DNA of 7,631 nucleotides from Campylobacteraceae bacterium (GCA_027083075.1 JALWQQ010000059.1:1-7631); one strand, 5' to 3'. Positions 1 through 6,796 are shown, counted from the first letter of the stretch. Program-made: numbers and translations. Notes: generated by a model not told the origin, from the letters alone.

Positions 1-380
1 ATGGTGCTAAAACCGAAACGCTTATCAAGCACAAACTTTTCATACCACTCCATCGGCAGGGAAACGATATAGTTGATCGCAACAAAACCGAGTACAAATA
101 GCACACTATGCCACACGGTACCATCTATTCCGACAAAGTGCGACAGCGCTGCAAAGCCGCCAAAGACCCACCACAAAAAGAGCAAATAGTCCACAAAGTA
201 GCCGATCAATTTGAGCTTCTCCTTGGAAGCGGCATACGCACCCGCCTCCGTATAAGCTTCCTTTGTCATCAACACCGGCGACTTTTTGCGTACATCGTTA
301 AGATAGCCGATCTGCATTATCGAGATATAGAGTCGCAGCAGCGTATAGAGCGAATAGAGTATCACAATGGCATTGAGCAT
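1..380 (-). CDS. M48 family (CAAX/Ste24-type) membrane metallopeptidase, N-terminal part
   Basis: This is the first 126 codons of a zinc metallopeptidase gene that continues past the left edge of the window. Hydrophobic segments lie at about residues 3-24, 60-83 and 92-108. The segment ends in YEKFVLDKRFGFST (residues 113-126), the junction typical of the Peptidase_M48_N domain that precedes the catalytic part in CAAX-prenyl-protease-1/Ste24-like enzymes. The HEXXH zinc motif would lie outside the window, so activity cannot be confirmed. Bacterial members are inner-membrane proteases usually linked to membrane-protein quality control; that role here is inference from the family. The ATG at 380 is preceded by AAGGA (390-394) at a suitable distance. 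The gene is divergent from the ABC-F gene, with 66 bases between the two start codons. Confidence 0.82.
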   Translation of the reverse strand, partial: MLNAIVILYSLYTLLRLYISIMQIGYLNDVRKKSPVLMTKEAYTEAGAYAASKEKLKLIGYFVDYLLFLWWVFGGFAALSHFVGIDGTVWHSVLFVLGFVAINYIVSLPMEWYEKFVLDKRFGFST

Positions 381-420
381 CTTGATTTATCCTTAGTACA
401 AACTGTTATCGTAAGCATAC

Positions 421-426
421 TATAAT
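421..426 (+). promoter_or_regulatory. -10 box upstream of the ABC-F gene
   Basis: A perfect TATAAT lies 20 bases before the ATG at 447, implying a very short leader that still contains the ribosome site AAAAGG (435-440). No good -35 hexamer stands at 17 bases, which is common in Campylobacterota, where sigma-70 promoters often rely on the -10 and an AT-rich upstream region. The promoter of the divergent M48 gene must share this 66-base spacer, but no clear -10 is seen for it. Confidence 0.5.
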
Positions 427-446
427 ATCGCCAAAAAAGGCTTGGT

Positions 447-2399
447 ATGGCTTGGGTCGATCTCTTTGAGATCAAAAAACATTATGATGTCAAAGTACTA
501 CTTGAGGGGGTTGATTTTCACCTCCAAGAGGGCGAACGCGTCGCACTGGTGGGTCAAAACGGTTGCGGCAAATCGACGCTGATGCGTATCGTTGCCGGCA
601 GCGAAGAGCCCGATGAGGGCAAGCGCATCGTCGATGGGCGCATCGAGATCGGTATGTTGGTACAACAACCACACTTCGAACCTCACCTGCGTGTCGATGA
701 GGCGATCGAAGCACAACTGGACGATCTCAAGGCTGCCAAAGCGCGCTACGATGCCCTTGCGCTTCAGATCTCCGAAGCGCCTGATAATCGCACACTTTTA
801 CGCGAACTGGACGAAACGGGTGCCTTTTTGGATCGTCATAATGCATGGAGTCTGGATGATAAGATCAAACGTGTCATGCAGGCCTTTGATCTGGAGAGTC
901 TCAAAGACCGTTTGGTAATCTCACTCTCGGGTGGTGAACAACGACGCGTGGCATTGGCATCGCTGATTTTGCGCAAACCCGACATACTCCTGCTCGACGA
1001 GCCGACCAACCATCTTGATGTCTATATGACTGCTTATCTCGAAGAGCTATTGCTCAAGGAGCGCTTTACCCTACTCTTTGTCTCGCATGATCGCCGCTTT
1101 ATCGACCGTATCGCCACGCGTGTCGTCGAGATAGAAGATCGCAAGCTTGTCAGCTACAAAGGGGGGTATCAGAGCTATCTGACTCAAAAAGAGGCGCGCA
1201 TCAAAGCGATGCAACGCGCACACGAAAATCTCTTAAGGCTTCTCAAAGAAGAAGAGACGTGGCTAAGCAAAAGTGTGCGAGCACGCGAAAAGCGCAACCA
1301 AGGGCGCAAAGCACGTGTTTTGCAACTACGCGAAGAGGCCAAGCGTAACCCCTCCAAGATCCGCAAAATGAAGTTAGAGCTTGAGCGCGAAAAGAAGCAC
1401 TTCAATCGCGACAAGAGTGTTGGTAAAAAGAAGATGCTTTTTGAACTCGATCATGTAAGTTATAGCATCGCGGATAAACAGCTCTTGTCCGACTTGAGTC
1501 TGCGCATCCTACAGCGTGACAAGATCGCCATCGTCGGACGCAACGGAAGCGGCAAATCGACGCTACTCAAGCTGCTTTTGGGGCGCATCACGCCGACCGG
1601 CGGCACGATCAAGCGTGGCGATTTTCGCATCGGATACTTTGATCAACACCGCGAGATGCTTGATGATGACGAAACGCTCATCGGCACCTTTTGTCCCAAC
1701 GGCGGCGATCATGTGCAGGTGCGCGGTCGCAATCTGCATGTCTATGCCTATATGAAAGAGTTTCTCTTTCCTGAAGAGTATCTGACCAAAAAGATCGGTC
1801 AACTAAGCGGCGGCGAAAAAAATCGTGTTGCGCTAGCACTGCTCTTTAGCAAGGCGTACGATTGTCTGATCCTCGATGAGCCGACCAACGATCTAGACAT
1901 TCAGACCATTACGATCCTCGAAGAGCAGTTGGCGCACTTTGCCGGTGCGCTCATCTTTGTCTCGCACGATCGCTACTTTGTCGATAAGCTTGCCGATAAG
2001 CTACTCATCTTCAAAGGCAACGGCGCGGTAGAGGAGAGCTACCAAAGCTACAGCGACTACCTAGCACTTGAAGCCGATATCGCCTCGCTTGAGGCGATGG
2101 AAAAAGAGATCGAAAAAGTAGGTACAGTTGCAGCCCCCGCTTCCGATCGTGTCAAAAAGAAACAAAAACTCAGCTACAAAGAGCAGCGTGCACTCGAAAC
2201 ACTGCCTGACGAGATCGAAGCACTTGAGGCCAAAATCGATGAGATCAACCGCTATTTATCCGACCCGGAATGCTACAAAGAGAAGGGATTGCAGCAGCTT
2301 AGCGAAACCTTGGCTGCACTCCAAAAGGAGTATGACAAAAAAAGCGATTACTATCTGGAACTCCTCGAATTGGAAGAGTCTCTTTCGCAAGATATTTAG
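447..2399 (+). CDS. uup: Uup-like ABC-F ATPase
   Basis: This is a soluble 650-residue ABC-F protein with two nucleotide-binding domains and no membrane segments. Domain 1 has Walker A GQNGCGKST (36-44), signature LSGGEQ (160-165), Walker B with DEPTNHLD (184-191) and the switch histidine H214. Domain 2 has GRNGSGKST (364-372), LSGGEK (453-458), DEPTNDLD (477-484) and H507. The charged helical linker (about 235-325) carries WLSKSVRAREKRNQGR, close to the linker of Uup. A Lys/Glu-rich C-terminal tail (about 573-645) looks like the coiled-coil Uup C-terminal domain, and the length is near the roughly 635 residues of E. coli Uup. All ATPase motifs are intact. Known roles of Uup are ribosome-associated translation quality control and suppression of precise transposon excision or processing of branched DNA; which applies here is unknown. 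The start has AAAAGG six bases upstream. The TAG stop overlaps the stop of the convergent LysM-3D gene. Other ABC-F subfamilies are possible but less likely given the tail. Confidence 0.88.
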   Translation: MAWVDLFEIKKHYDVKVLLEGVDFHLQEGERVALVGQNGCGKSTLMRIVAGSEEPDEGKRIVDGRIEIGMLVQQPHFEPHLRVDEAIEAQLDDLKAAKARYDALALQISEAPDNRTLLRELDETGAFLDRHNAWSLDDKIKRVMQAFDLESLKDRLVISLSGGEQRRVALASLILRKPDILLLDEPTNHLDVYMTAYLEELLLKERFTLLFVSHDRRFIDRIATRVVEIEDRKLVSYKGGYQSYLTQKEARIKAMQRAHENLLRLLKEEETWLSKSVRAREKRNQGRKARVLQLREEAKRNPSKIRKMKLELEREKKHFNRDKSVGKKKMLFELDHVSYSIADKQLLSDLSLRILQRDKIAIVGRNGSGKSTLLKLLLGRITPTGGTIKRGDFRIGYFDQHREMLDDDETLIGTFCPNGGDHVQVRGRNLHVYAYMKEFLFPEEYLTKKIGQLSGGEKNRVALALLFSKAYDCLILDEPTNDLDIQTITILEEQLAHFAGALIFVSHDRYFVDKLADKLLIFKGNGAVEESYQSYSDYLALEADIASLEAMEKEIEKVGTVAAPASDRVKKKQKLSYKEQRALETLPDEIEALEAKIDEINRYLSDPECYKEKGLQQLSETLAALQKEYDKKSDYYLELLELEESLSQDI

Positions 2400-3739
2400 A
2401 AGTAGATCACAACGCTTCGTCTGCCCCAACGCAAGGCACGACGACGATCGGTGCCCATATAGATATCGATCCTTTTTCGAAAGCGCTTATTCATCTTGTC
2501 GCGTACCGTATAGACTCCGGGCAAACCGCCGATGCGCACCTTCGCACCGTTACCCAAACCGTACTTTCGTATCAGATCTCTCGAGACGGCGATCACCTTC
2601 ATGCCAGGCCTAATACGGTTATTCCACGCCGCAAGAAAGGGGGTCGAGTCGGTTTGCGCGCCATGCGAAGTATAAGCGGTCGCCGTGACACGTAACGCGT
2701 GACAGCCAGGTGTTTTCAGGACTACCTTTTGGGGTTTTAAACGTAGCGAAAATTGTAGATTTTTATGTACGGATCTTGCCCTCTTTGCCTTTTTCATCTC
2801 AAGCAAATATGGAAGCGGCAGCTTTAAGATCGCTCCTTCTCTGATCAGTTTGGTATTGTTAATATCGTTATAGTGCGCTAACTTTTTAGCATCGATATGA
2901 AATCTATGTGCAATCTTCAATAACGTATCGCCCTTGGATACCGTATATTTACCGCTGTTGATCGCATCGATATAGCTTTGTTCAAAGGGTAGTCTAAGTT
3001 TCTGACCAATACGCAAAACAGTATTGGTTCCGATTTGATTGATCTTAGCAATAGTGGCACTGTCTATGCCGAATTTTCCGGCAATCTTGCCCAACATATC
3101 ACCCGCCTTAACCACATAATAACCCACAGGTTCGGGTTTTGACCGCTCCTTTACTTTATTACCATTCGATACCTGCGGCGTTTTGATTTTCGGTTTCGGT
3201 TTTGCCGGAGCTTTTTGTGATATATGCACCTGCGGTTTTTTCGGCATGACAATCTGTCGTATCGGTAGTGTTTTGATTTTCGGTTTCGGTTTTTTCGGAG
3301 CTTTTTGTGATATATGCACCTGCGGTTTTTTCGGCATGACAGGCGCATGCGGGACATGCGCAATCACTGTAGCTTTCTTGGGAGTATTTACATTTCCGTA
3401 TCGTACTTTCGACTTCTGCGTCTCAACTGGCTTGGGGATGTATGTTTCACCGCTATAGCGCACCGGCGGATAGATCTTTTTGTAGCGTTCTATAATATCT
3501 TCTACAGTAATGATTTTTGTCTTTTTCTTCGACGGTTTTCGATATACGTTTTTGTCGACGATAAGTTGTTTGCGGTCCTTTTCATAATGTATCTCTTTTG
3601 CCTTGTAGAGTCGCTTTGGGTATGGATTGCAACTGTTTTTTTGCCCATAGAGATCGCTACACAAAGTATCGGCAACAATTGTGTGTGCAAAGAGACCGAC
3701 GGCAAAAAAGAGTGCGGGGGTTATGGCGTTATGTCTCAT
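2396..3739 (-). CDS. Secreted LysM-LysM-3D domain protein, probable cell-wall protein
   Basis: The protein has 447 residues. A hydrophobic N-terminus (residues 5-22), followed by IVAD, looks like a Sec signal peptide cut near A23. A low-complexity Lys/Pro linker (about 110-200) contains a duplicated 24-residue block. Two LysM peptidoglycan-binding domains follow: 206-251 (YYVVKAGDMLGKIAGKFGI) and 263-308 (KYTVSKGDTLLKIAHRFHI). The C-terminal 349-447 matches the 3D domain, starting VTATAYTSHGAQTDSTP and carrying the three expected aspartates as D388 (AVSRD), D414 (VRDKM) and D425 (RIDIYM). 3D domains share the MltA/RlpA-type double-psi barrel and are linked to glycan-strand cleavage or binding; enzymatic activity here is inferred, not shown. 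The ATG has GAGAG six bases upstream, and this site overlaps the thrC stop region, suggesting cotranscription and coupled translation with thrC. The 3' end overlaps the convergent ABC-F gene by four bases. Confidence 0.85.
   Translation of the reverse strand: MRHNAITPALFFAVGLFAHTIVADTLCSDLYGQKNSCNPYPKRLYKAKEIHYEKDRKQLIVDKNVYRKPSKKKTKIITVEDIIERYKKIYPPVRYSGETYIPKPVETQKSKVRYGNVNTPKKATVIAHVPHAPVMPKKPQVHISQKAPKKPKPKIKTLPIRQIVMPKKPQVHISQKAPAKPKPKIKTPQVSNGNKVKERSKPEPVGYYVVKAGDMLGKIAGKFGIDSATIAKINQIGTNTVLRIGQKLRLPFEQSYIDAINSGKYTVSKGDTLLKIAHRFHIDAKKLAHYNDINNTKLIREGAILKLPLPYLLEMKKAKRARSVHKNLQFSLRLKPQKVVLKTPGCHALRVTATAYTSHGAQTDSTPFLAAWNNRIRPGMKVIAVSRDLIRKYGLGNGAKVRIGGLPGVYTVRDKMNKRFRKRIDIYMGTDRRRALRWGRRSVVIYF
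3180..3341 (-). repeat. In-frame 72-bp direct duplication in the LysM-3D linker
   Basis: Two copies of a 72-base block, 3180-3251 and 3270-3341, stand 90 bases apart and differ at only two positions (3204-3205 against 3294-3295). They encode VMPKKPQVHISQKAP followed by Lys/Pro-rich KPKPKIKT, separated by six residues (LPIRQI). Near-identity at the DNA level, including synonymous positions, points to a recent duplication in a length-variable wall-spanning linker. Confidence 0.95.
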
Positions 3740-3749
3740 CTTTAACTCT

Positions 3750-5213
3750 CTACAAAAAACGTAGCATCTCCTCTTCTATCTTCTCTTTGGTGACAACCGC
3801 TTGATGAACGATCGGTTTTTCAAAGAGTGCGTAGATCATCTCAGGCACTTTCGCGCCCGTCTCTTGCGATACCCATTGTAGCGCATCTTTGTCAAAGGAA
3901 AATTGACGACCGAGTGCTTTGGCAACCGCACGCGAAAACTTCGTCCACTCTGCCGTCGAGTAGATCACCGTCGGCAATGCCTTTTCGCGCAGGGTCTTGT
4001 ACGCTTTGATACAGGTTGCCGTGTGCGTATCCATCACATACCCCTCCTTGGCAAAGTCCCCGATCACCGCTTCGCACTCCGCGTCGGTACTAAAGCTTGC
4101 CGCAAAGTGCATTTGCAACTGAGAAAGCTCCTCTTTGTTCAGCGCAAAGCGCCCCTCCTTCGCAAGCGACTCCATAAACGCTTTGGTACGATCAGCGCCA
4201 AAAAGATCGAAAAGTACACGCTCGATATTGGAACTTTTCAAGATATCCATTGCAGGCGACTCGGTGCGTATCAATCTTCTGCCATTAAGATCATAGACAC
4301 CGGTCTCTATCCACTCCGTCAAGATATTGTTAACATTAGAGGCGATCAGTATCTTCTCTATCGGCACACCTGCCTTTTTTGCATAGTATGCACCAAGTGC
4401 ATTACCGAAGTTGCCGCTTGGTACTACAAGATATATCTTCTCGCCGTAAGCAATCGCCCCTTGTCGCACCAGCTCGGCATAACTATAGATATGATAGACG
4501 ATCTGAAAGATAATGCGACCGAAATTAACGGAGTTGGCAGCAGAGAGCGCGATATCGCGTCTGCGAAGCTCCGCCTTAAAGCTATCGGAAGCCAGCAGTG
4601 ACTTGAGAGCATTTTGTGTATCGTCAAAGTTACCCTTTACACCCAAGACTTTAAGGTTGGGCGCATCTTCGGTGACCATCTGTAAACGTTGCACATCCGA
4701 CGTGCCCCCTTCGGGATAGAGGCAGACCACTTTGACATTGGGGTGATTTTTGAAGGTCTCAAGTGTTGCGGGTCCCGTATCGCCGCTGGTTGCCGCCATG
4801 ATCAGGTAGTGCTCATTGCGCGCTTGCGCCAGATCACCAAGCATCGATCCGAAGGGTTGCAATGCCATGTCCTTAAAGGCGCGTGTCGGACCGTGATAGA
4901 GCTCGCAGACATAGAGATCCTCTTTGAGCTTCACTACAGGCACCGGCGTATCGGGATCGTCAAATCTCTCGTAGCGCATTAGGGCGCGATCGACGATCTG
5001 CGCATCGACATCGATCGCAAAGGCTTGCAGTACCGCCTTTGCCAAGTCGCGATACCGTGCCCCGTACTCTTTGATAAATGTTTCGTCAAAGTCGGGAAGA
5101 GATTCGGGCACATAGAGCCCGCCGAAACTTGCCGAAGGTGAGAGGATCGCCTCGGAAAAGCTTACTTTTTCTGCTTTCTTGCCGTCATTTCCGCGTGTCT
5201 CGATAAACTGCAT
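3750..5213 (-). CDS. thrC: Threonine synthase
   Basis: This PLP enzyme of fold type II converts O-phospho-L-homoserine to L-threonine and phosphate, the last step of threonine synthesis in the cytosol. From the ATG at 5213 it has 487 residues. The N-terminus MQFIETRGND...VSFSEAILSPSASFGGLYVPE is typical of the E. coli/yeast-like threonine synthases. The PLP lysine is in HGPTRAFKD (K114). TSGDTGPA (142-149) and the phosphate-binding glycine loop PSGNFGNALG (265-274) are intact. A longer reading would start at a TTG at 5231, adding six residues. I prefer the ATG because GGAG (5218-5221) sits just upstream of it and the protein then begins at the family's usual position. A -10 box lies at 5243-5248. 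The LysM-3D gene follows ten bases downstream, probably in the same transcript; no functional link between the two is apparent. Confidence 0.95.
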   Translation of the reverse strand: MQFIETRGNDGKKAEKVSFSEAILSPSASFGGLYVPESLPDFDETFIKEYGARYRDLAKAVLQAFAIDVDAQIVDRALMRYERFDDPDTPVPVVKLKEDLYVCELYHGPTRAFKDMALQPFGSMLGDLAQARNEHYLIMAATSGDTGPATLETFKNHPNVKVVCLYPEGGTSDVQRLQMVTEDAPNLKVLGVKGNFDDTQNALKSLLASDSFKAELRRRDIALSAANSVNFGRIIFQIVYHIYSYAELVRQGAIAYGEKIYLVVPSGNFGNALGAYYAKKAGVPIEKILIASNVNNILTEWIETGVYDLNGRRLIRTESPAMDILKSSNIERVLFDLFGADRTKAFMESLAKEGRFALNKEELSQLQMHFAASFSTDAECEAVIGDFAKEGYVMDTHTATCIKAYKTLREKALPTVIYSTAEWTKFSRAVAKALGRQFSFDKDALQWVSQETGAKVPEMIYALFEKPIVHQAVVTKEKIEEEMLRFL

Positions 5214-5242
5214 ACTACTCCGTTTTGCCAAATTATCTGCGT

Positions 5243-5248
5243 ATTATA
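5243..5248 (-). promoter_or_regulatory. -10 box upstream of thrC
   Basis: TATAAT on the minus strand, preceded by TTTGG, lies 29 bases before the thrC ATG. The predicted transcript would carry the GGAG ribosome site with a leader of about 20-25 bases. There is no recognisable -35; the sequence at that spacing lies inside the hairpin at 5251-5274. Confidence 0.5.
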
Positions 5249-5250
5249 CC

Positions 5251-5274
5251 AAATAGCGCCTATCGCGGCTATTT
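5251..5274 (-). terminator. Hairpin after the beta-propeller gene
   Basis: A perfect 7-bp inverted repeat, AAATAGC (5268-5274 read on minus) with GCTATTT (5251-5257), encloses ten bases that can themselves pair GCC with GGC. It begins three bases after the propeller stop codon. The stem is followed by GGTATAATACG rather than a U-tract, so it is either a weak terminator or an operator/RNA structure overlapping the thrC promoter. Confidence 0.4.
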
Positions 5275-5277
5275 GAC

Positions 5278-6474
5278 CTACCTATTTTTACGTAGTTTGA
5301 TCATATAAAACTTTTTCGCATGTCTAAAACTCTCCGTCTCGCCTACCGCAACAAGGCTACCGTCTCGCATACGTGCGATACCGTACATGATATCCCTATC
5401 GTCACCGCCGTATACATGCGACCACTGCAGTTTTCCATTGCGATCCAACGCGATAAAATAGGGACTGTGATCGCCCTTGCCGAGGGTATTGGTGCCACCT
5501 GCGATCATAAAGCCGCCATCGCGTCTTAGTGCGACATCGTAGGCATACTCGTAGTATTTGTAACCATAGAGCTTGATCCACTGCATCTTACCCTTTGTAT
5601 CAAGCCTCACAACCGCCATGTCGGTCTGTGAACTTCCGTAAGAGCGCGTAGAGCCTACGGCTACAACCCCGTTGTCGATTGTCGGTGCGACACCGTAGAG
5701 AATATCCTCTTCGTTGCCACCGAAACTTTTAAACCAAAGTTTGTTGAGTTTTTGATCGATCTTCATCACAAAAAAGTCACTGTCGCCCGATCGCTCCGTC
5801 TCGCGCGATCCAACCAAGACAAAATTTCCGTCGCGCAGACGTGTGATGTTGTACGCGGCATCGTCTCGTTCGCCGCCGAAAACCTTCTGCTTGCGCACGC
5901 GCCCTTTTGCATCGAGCTGCACAATATAGATATCCTTATAGCCGTTTCTAAACGATTCGCTGCTACCGACGATGACGGCGCCGCCGTCATCGGTACCGAC
6001 CACACCGCCCGGATACTCGTCACGCGTTCCGCCGATAGCGCGGCTCCAGAGCAGTTTCCCCTCAAGCGACACTTTGCTCAAGTAAAGATCATAATCGTAC
6101 TCTTTCGAGAAGGATTTACTTTTGCCGAGTACAAAAAGGTTGCCGTCCGCCGCACGCGCAATCGACTTGCCAAACTCTTGCTTTTTGCCACCGATAAAGA
6201 GACGCCAACGCACATTGCCGTGTGCATCCATGCGCAAAACGCAGATATCGCTACTTTTCGCATCGAATGACTTACAGGTACCAACAATGGCACTATCACC
6301 CTTTTCAAGTGCAACGATATCTTGCGCAACATCATCCTCTTTGCCGCCATAGATACGCTGCCACTCGACAACAAAGAGCGGTTTTTTTACGACTCCCTTC
6401 TTGATGTTTTTTGCCTCTGCTGTAAAGAGTGATGCACCTAAGAAAAACAAAACAAGCACACTGCGACCTATCAT
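5278..6474 (-). CDS. Secreted seven-bladed beta-propeller repeat protein of unknown function
   Basis: The protein has 398 residues. The N-terminus MIGRSVLVLFFLGASLFTAEA is a good Sec signal peptide with AEA before the likely cut near residue 21. The rest is seven repeats with an almost exact 52-residue period. Each starts with a W...GG element: W38, W90, W143, K195 (tryptophan replaced), W247, W299 and W351, with the GG five residues later (GY in repeat 6). Each continues with a short acidic patch, a DG/DGG turn, a V-V-G strand end, and a D-x-x-x-x-L/I-D-x-x-G-K hairpin. This indicates a single seven-bladed propeller in the periplasm or outside the cell. No catalytic residues, membrane anchor or sorting signal are seen. 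Such repeats bind proteins, glycans or ligands in other families; the target here is unknown. The ATG is preceded by AAAAGG at a normal spacing. The gene is the first one downstream of the GEMM-I riboswitch on this strand, which suggests control by c-di-GMP. Confidence 0.85.
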   Translation of the reverse strand: MIGRSVLVLFFLGASLFTAEAKNIKKGVVKKPLFVVEWQRIYGGKEDDVAQDIVALEKGDSAIVGTCKSFDAKSSDICVLRMDAHGNVRWRLFIGGKKQEFGKSIARAADGNLFVLGKSKSFSKEYDYDLYLSKVSLEGKLLWSRAIGGTRDEYPGGVVGTDDGGAVIVGSSESFRNGYKDIYIVQLDAKGRVRKQKVFGGERDDAAYNITRLRDGNFVLVGSRETERSGDSDFFVMKIDQKLNKLWFKSFGGNEEDILYGVAPTIDNGVVAVGSTRSYGSSQTDMAVVRLDTKGKMQWIKLYGYKYYEYAYDVALRRDGGFMIAGGTNTLGKGDHSPYFIALDRNGKLQWSHVYGGDDRDIMYGIARMRDGSLVAVGETESFRHAKKFYMIKLRKNR

Positions 6475-6500
6475 AAGTTACCTTTTTAGTGTTTTCGGTC

Positions 6501-6529
6501 ATTATAACGGATTTTTCGAAAGAATTGAA
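6501..6529 (-). promoter_or_regulatory. Proximal promoter of the beta-propeller gene
   Basis: On the minus strand, TTCAAT (6524-6529) and a perfect TATAAT (6501-6506) are separated by 17 bases. The -10 is 26 bases before the ATG at 6474. If active, this promoter gives a short leader lacking the riboswitch. Confidence 0.5.
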
Positions 6530-6664
6530 AGTAAAAGCGTATTTGACGCCCTTGCCGATTCCGGGGAGGGAAGAAAATGAGAGTTTAAGAGTTTAGGGAA
6601 AAAGAATGTCAACCAACACAGACTAACCCAAGTTTCAGAACAGCAAGGACGTCAAACAACATAT
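6530..6664 (-). other. Leader between the riboswitch and the proximal promoter
   Basis: This stretch is non-coding on both strands as far as I can tell. It contains an 8-base tandem repeat (6580-6587 and 6588-6595; AGAGTTTA on plus) and an isolated TTGACA on minus (6607-6612) without a convincing -10 at 17-18 bases. No strong hairpin is seen. It would be the downstream half of a leader of about 315 bases if transcription starts near 6790. Confidence 0.4.
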
Positions 6665-6697
6665 AGGATGTAAGGGCAAAATGCCCGGTACACTCCT
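6665..6697 (-). terminator. Expression-platform hairpin of the GEMM-I riboswitch
   Basis: On minus, AGGAGUGUA (6689-6697) pairs with UACAUCCU (6665-6672) with one bulged base. Inside, GGGCA (6682-6686) pairs with UGCCC (6674-6678) around a three-base loop. The 5' strand of this hairpin is also the 3' strand of aptamer P1, so the outer part of the hairpin and P1 exclude each other. The tract after it (AUAUGUUGUUUG) is only moderately U-rich, so termination may be weak or the hairpin may act in another way. Confidence 0.6.
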
Positions 6698-6781
6698 ACA
6701 GGTAGTCCGGCTATCTCAGGGAGACCCATGGACTTTCCGCCACCGCCTCGCGACGGCTTTGGCTTTTTCTGTACAGTGTAC
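6688..6781 (-). promoter_or_regulatory. GEMM-I (class I cyclic-di-GMP) riboswitch aptamer
   Basis: Read on the minus strand, this folds as a GEMM-I aptamer. P1 has two parts: GUACACU (6775-6781) with AGUGUAC (6688-6694), and UACAG (6769-6773) with CUGUA (6697-6701). P2 is GCCGUC (6752-6757) with GGCGGU (6742-6747), closed by the GNRA tetraloop GCGA (6748-6751), which in this family docks into the other helix. The joining core GGCGGAAAG and the following GUCC (6730-6741) match the conserved GACGCAAAGCC region; the A that stacks between the ligand guanines would be at 6736. P3 reads GGGUCUCCCUGAGAUAGCC, with UCUC (6721-6724) pairing GAGA (6714-6717), followed by GGACUACC. By alignment to Vc2, position 20 is G (6763), and the 21-46 pair is C-G (6762 and 6737) instead of G-C, a compensated change. 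G20 predicts c-di-GMP as ligand. The regulated gene on this strand is the secreted beta-propeller protein. Confidence 0.87.
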
Positions 6782-6790
6782 AAACTGTAC
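6771..6790 (-). other. Hairpin at the 5' end of the riboswitch RNA, competing with P1
   Basis: On minus, GUACAGU (6784-6790) pairs perfectly with ACUGUAC (6771-6777) around the six-base loop UUGUAC. The 3' arm of this hairpin is part of the P1 5' strand, so it cannot coexist with P1. As DNA it is also a palindromic site that a dimeric repressor could bind; I favour the RNA explanation because of the exact overlap with P1. Confidence 0.55.
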
Positions 6791-6796
6791 GTCGGA

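Noticed and set aside
108..425. Plus-strand open frame of 105 codons
   Set aside because: It is antisense to the M48 peptidase gene, whose translation shows clear membrane segments and the M48 N-terminal signature.
3659..3672. Cysteine near the N-terminus of the LysM-3D protein as a lipoprotein site
   Set aside because: ADTLC does not fit a lipobox and lies after a better signal-peptidase I site at IVAD.
5229..5231. TTG start for thrC, giving six extra residues
   Set aside because: The ATG at 5213 has GGAG just upstream and gives the usual N-terminus, MQFIETRGND.
5752..6270. Plus-strand open frame of 172 codons
   Set aside because: It is antisense to the propeller gene; the minus frame has a regular 52-residue repeat that cannot be a shadow.
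6741..6768. Plus-strand GC-rich hairpin followed by TTTTT, looking like an intrinsic terminator
   Set aside because: The pairing is the mirror of the minus-strand aptamer P2 and flank; no plus-strand gene ends nearby. The minus-strand riboswitch reading explains far more of the sequence.
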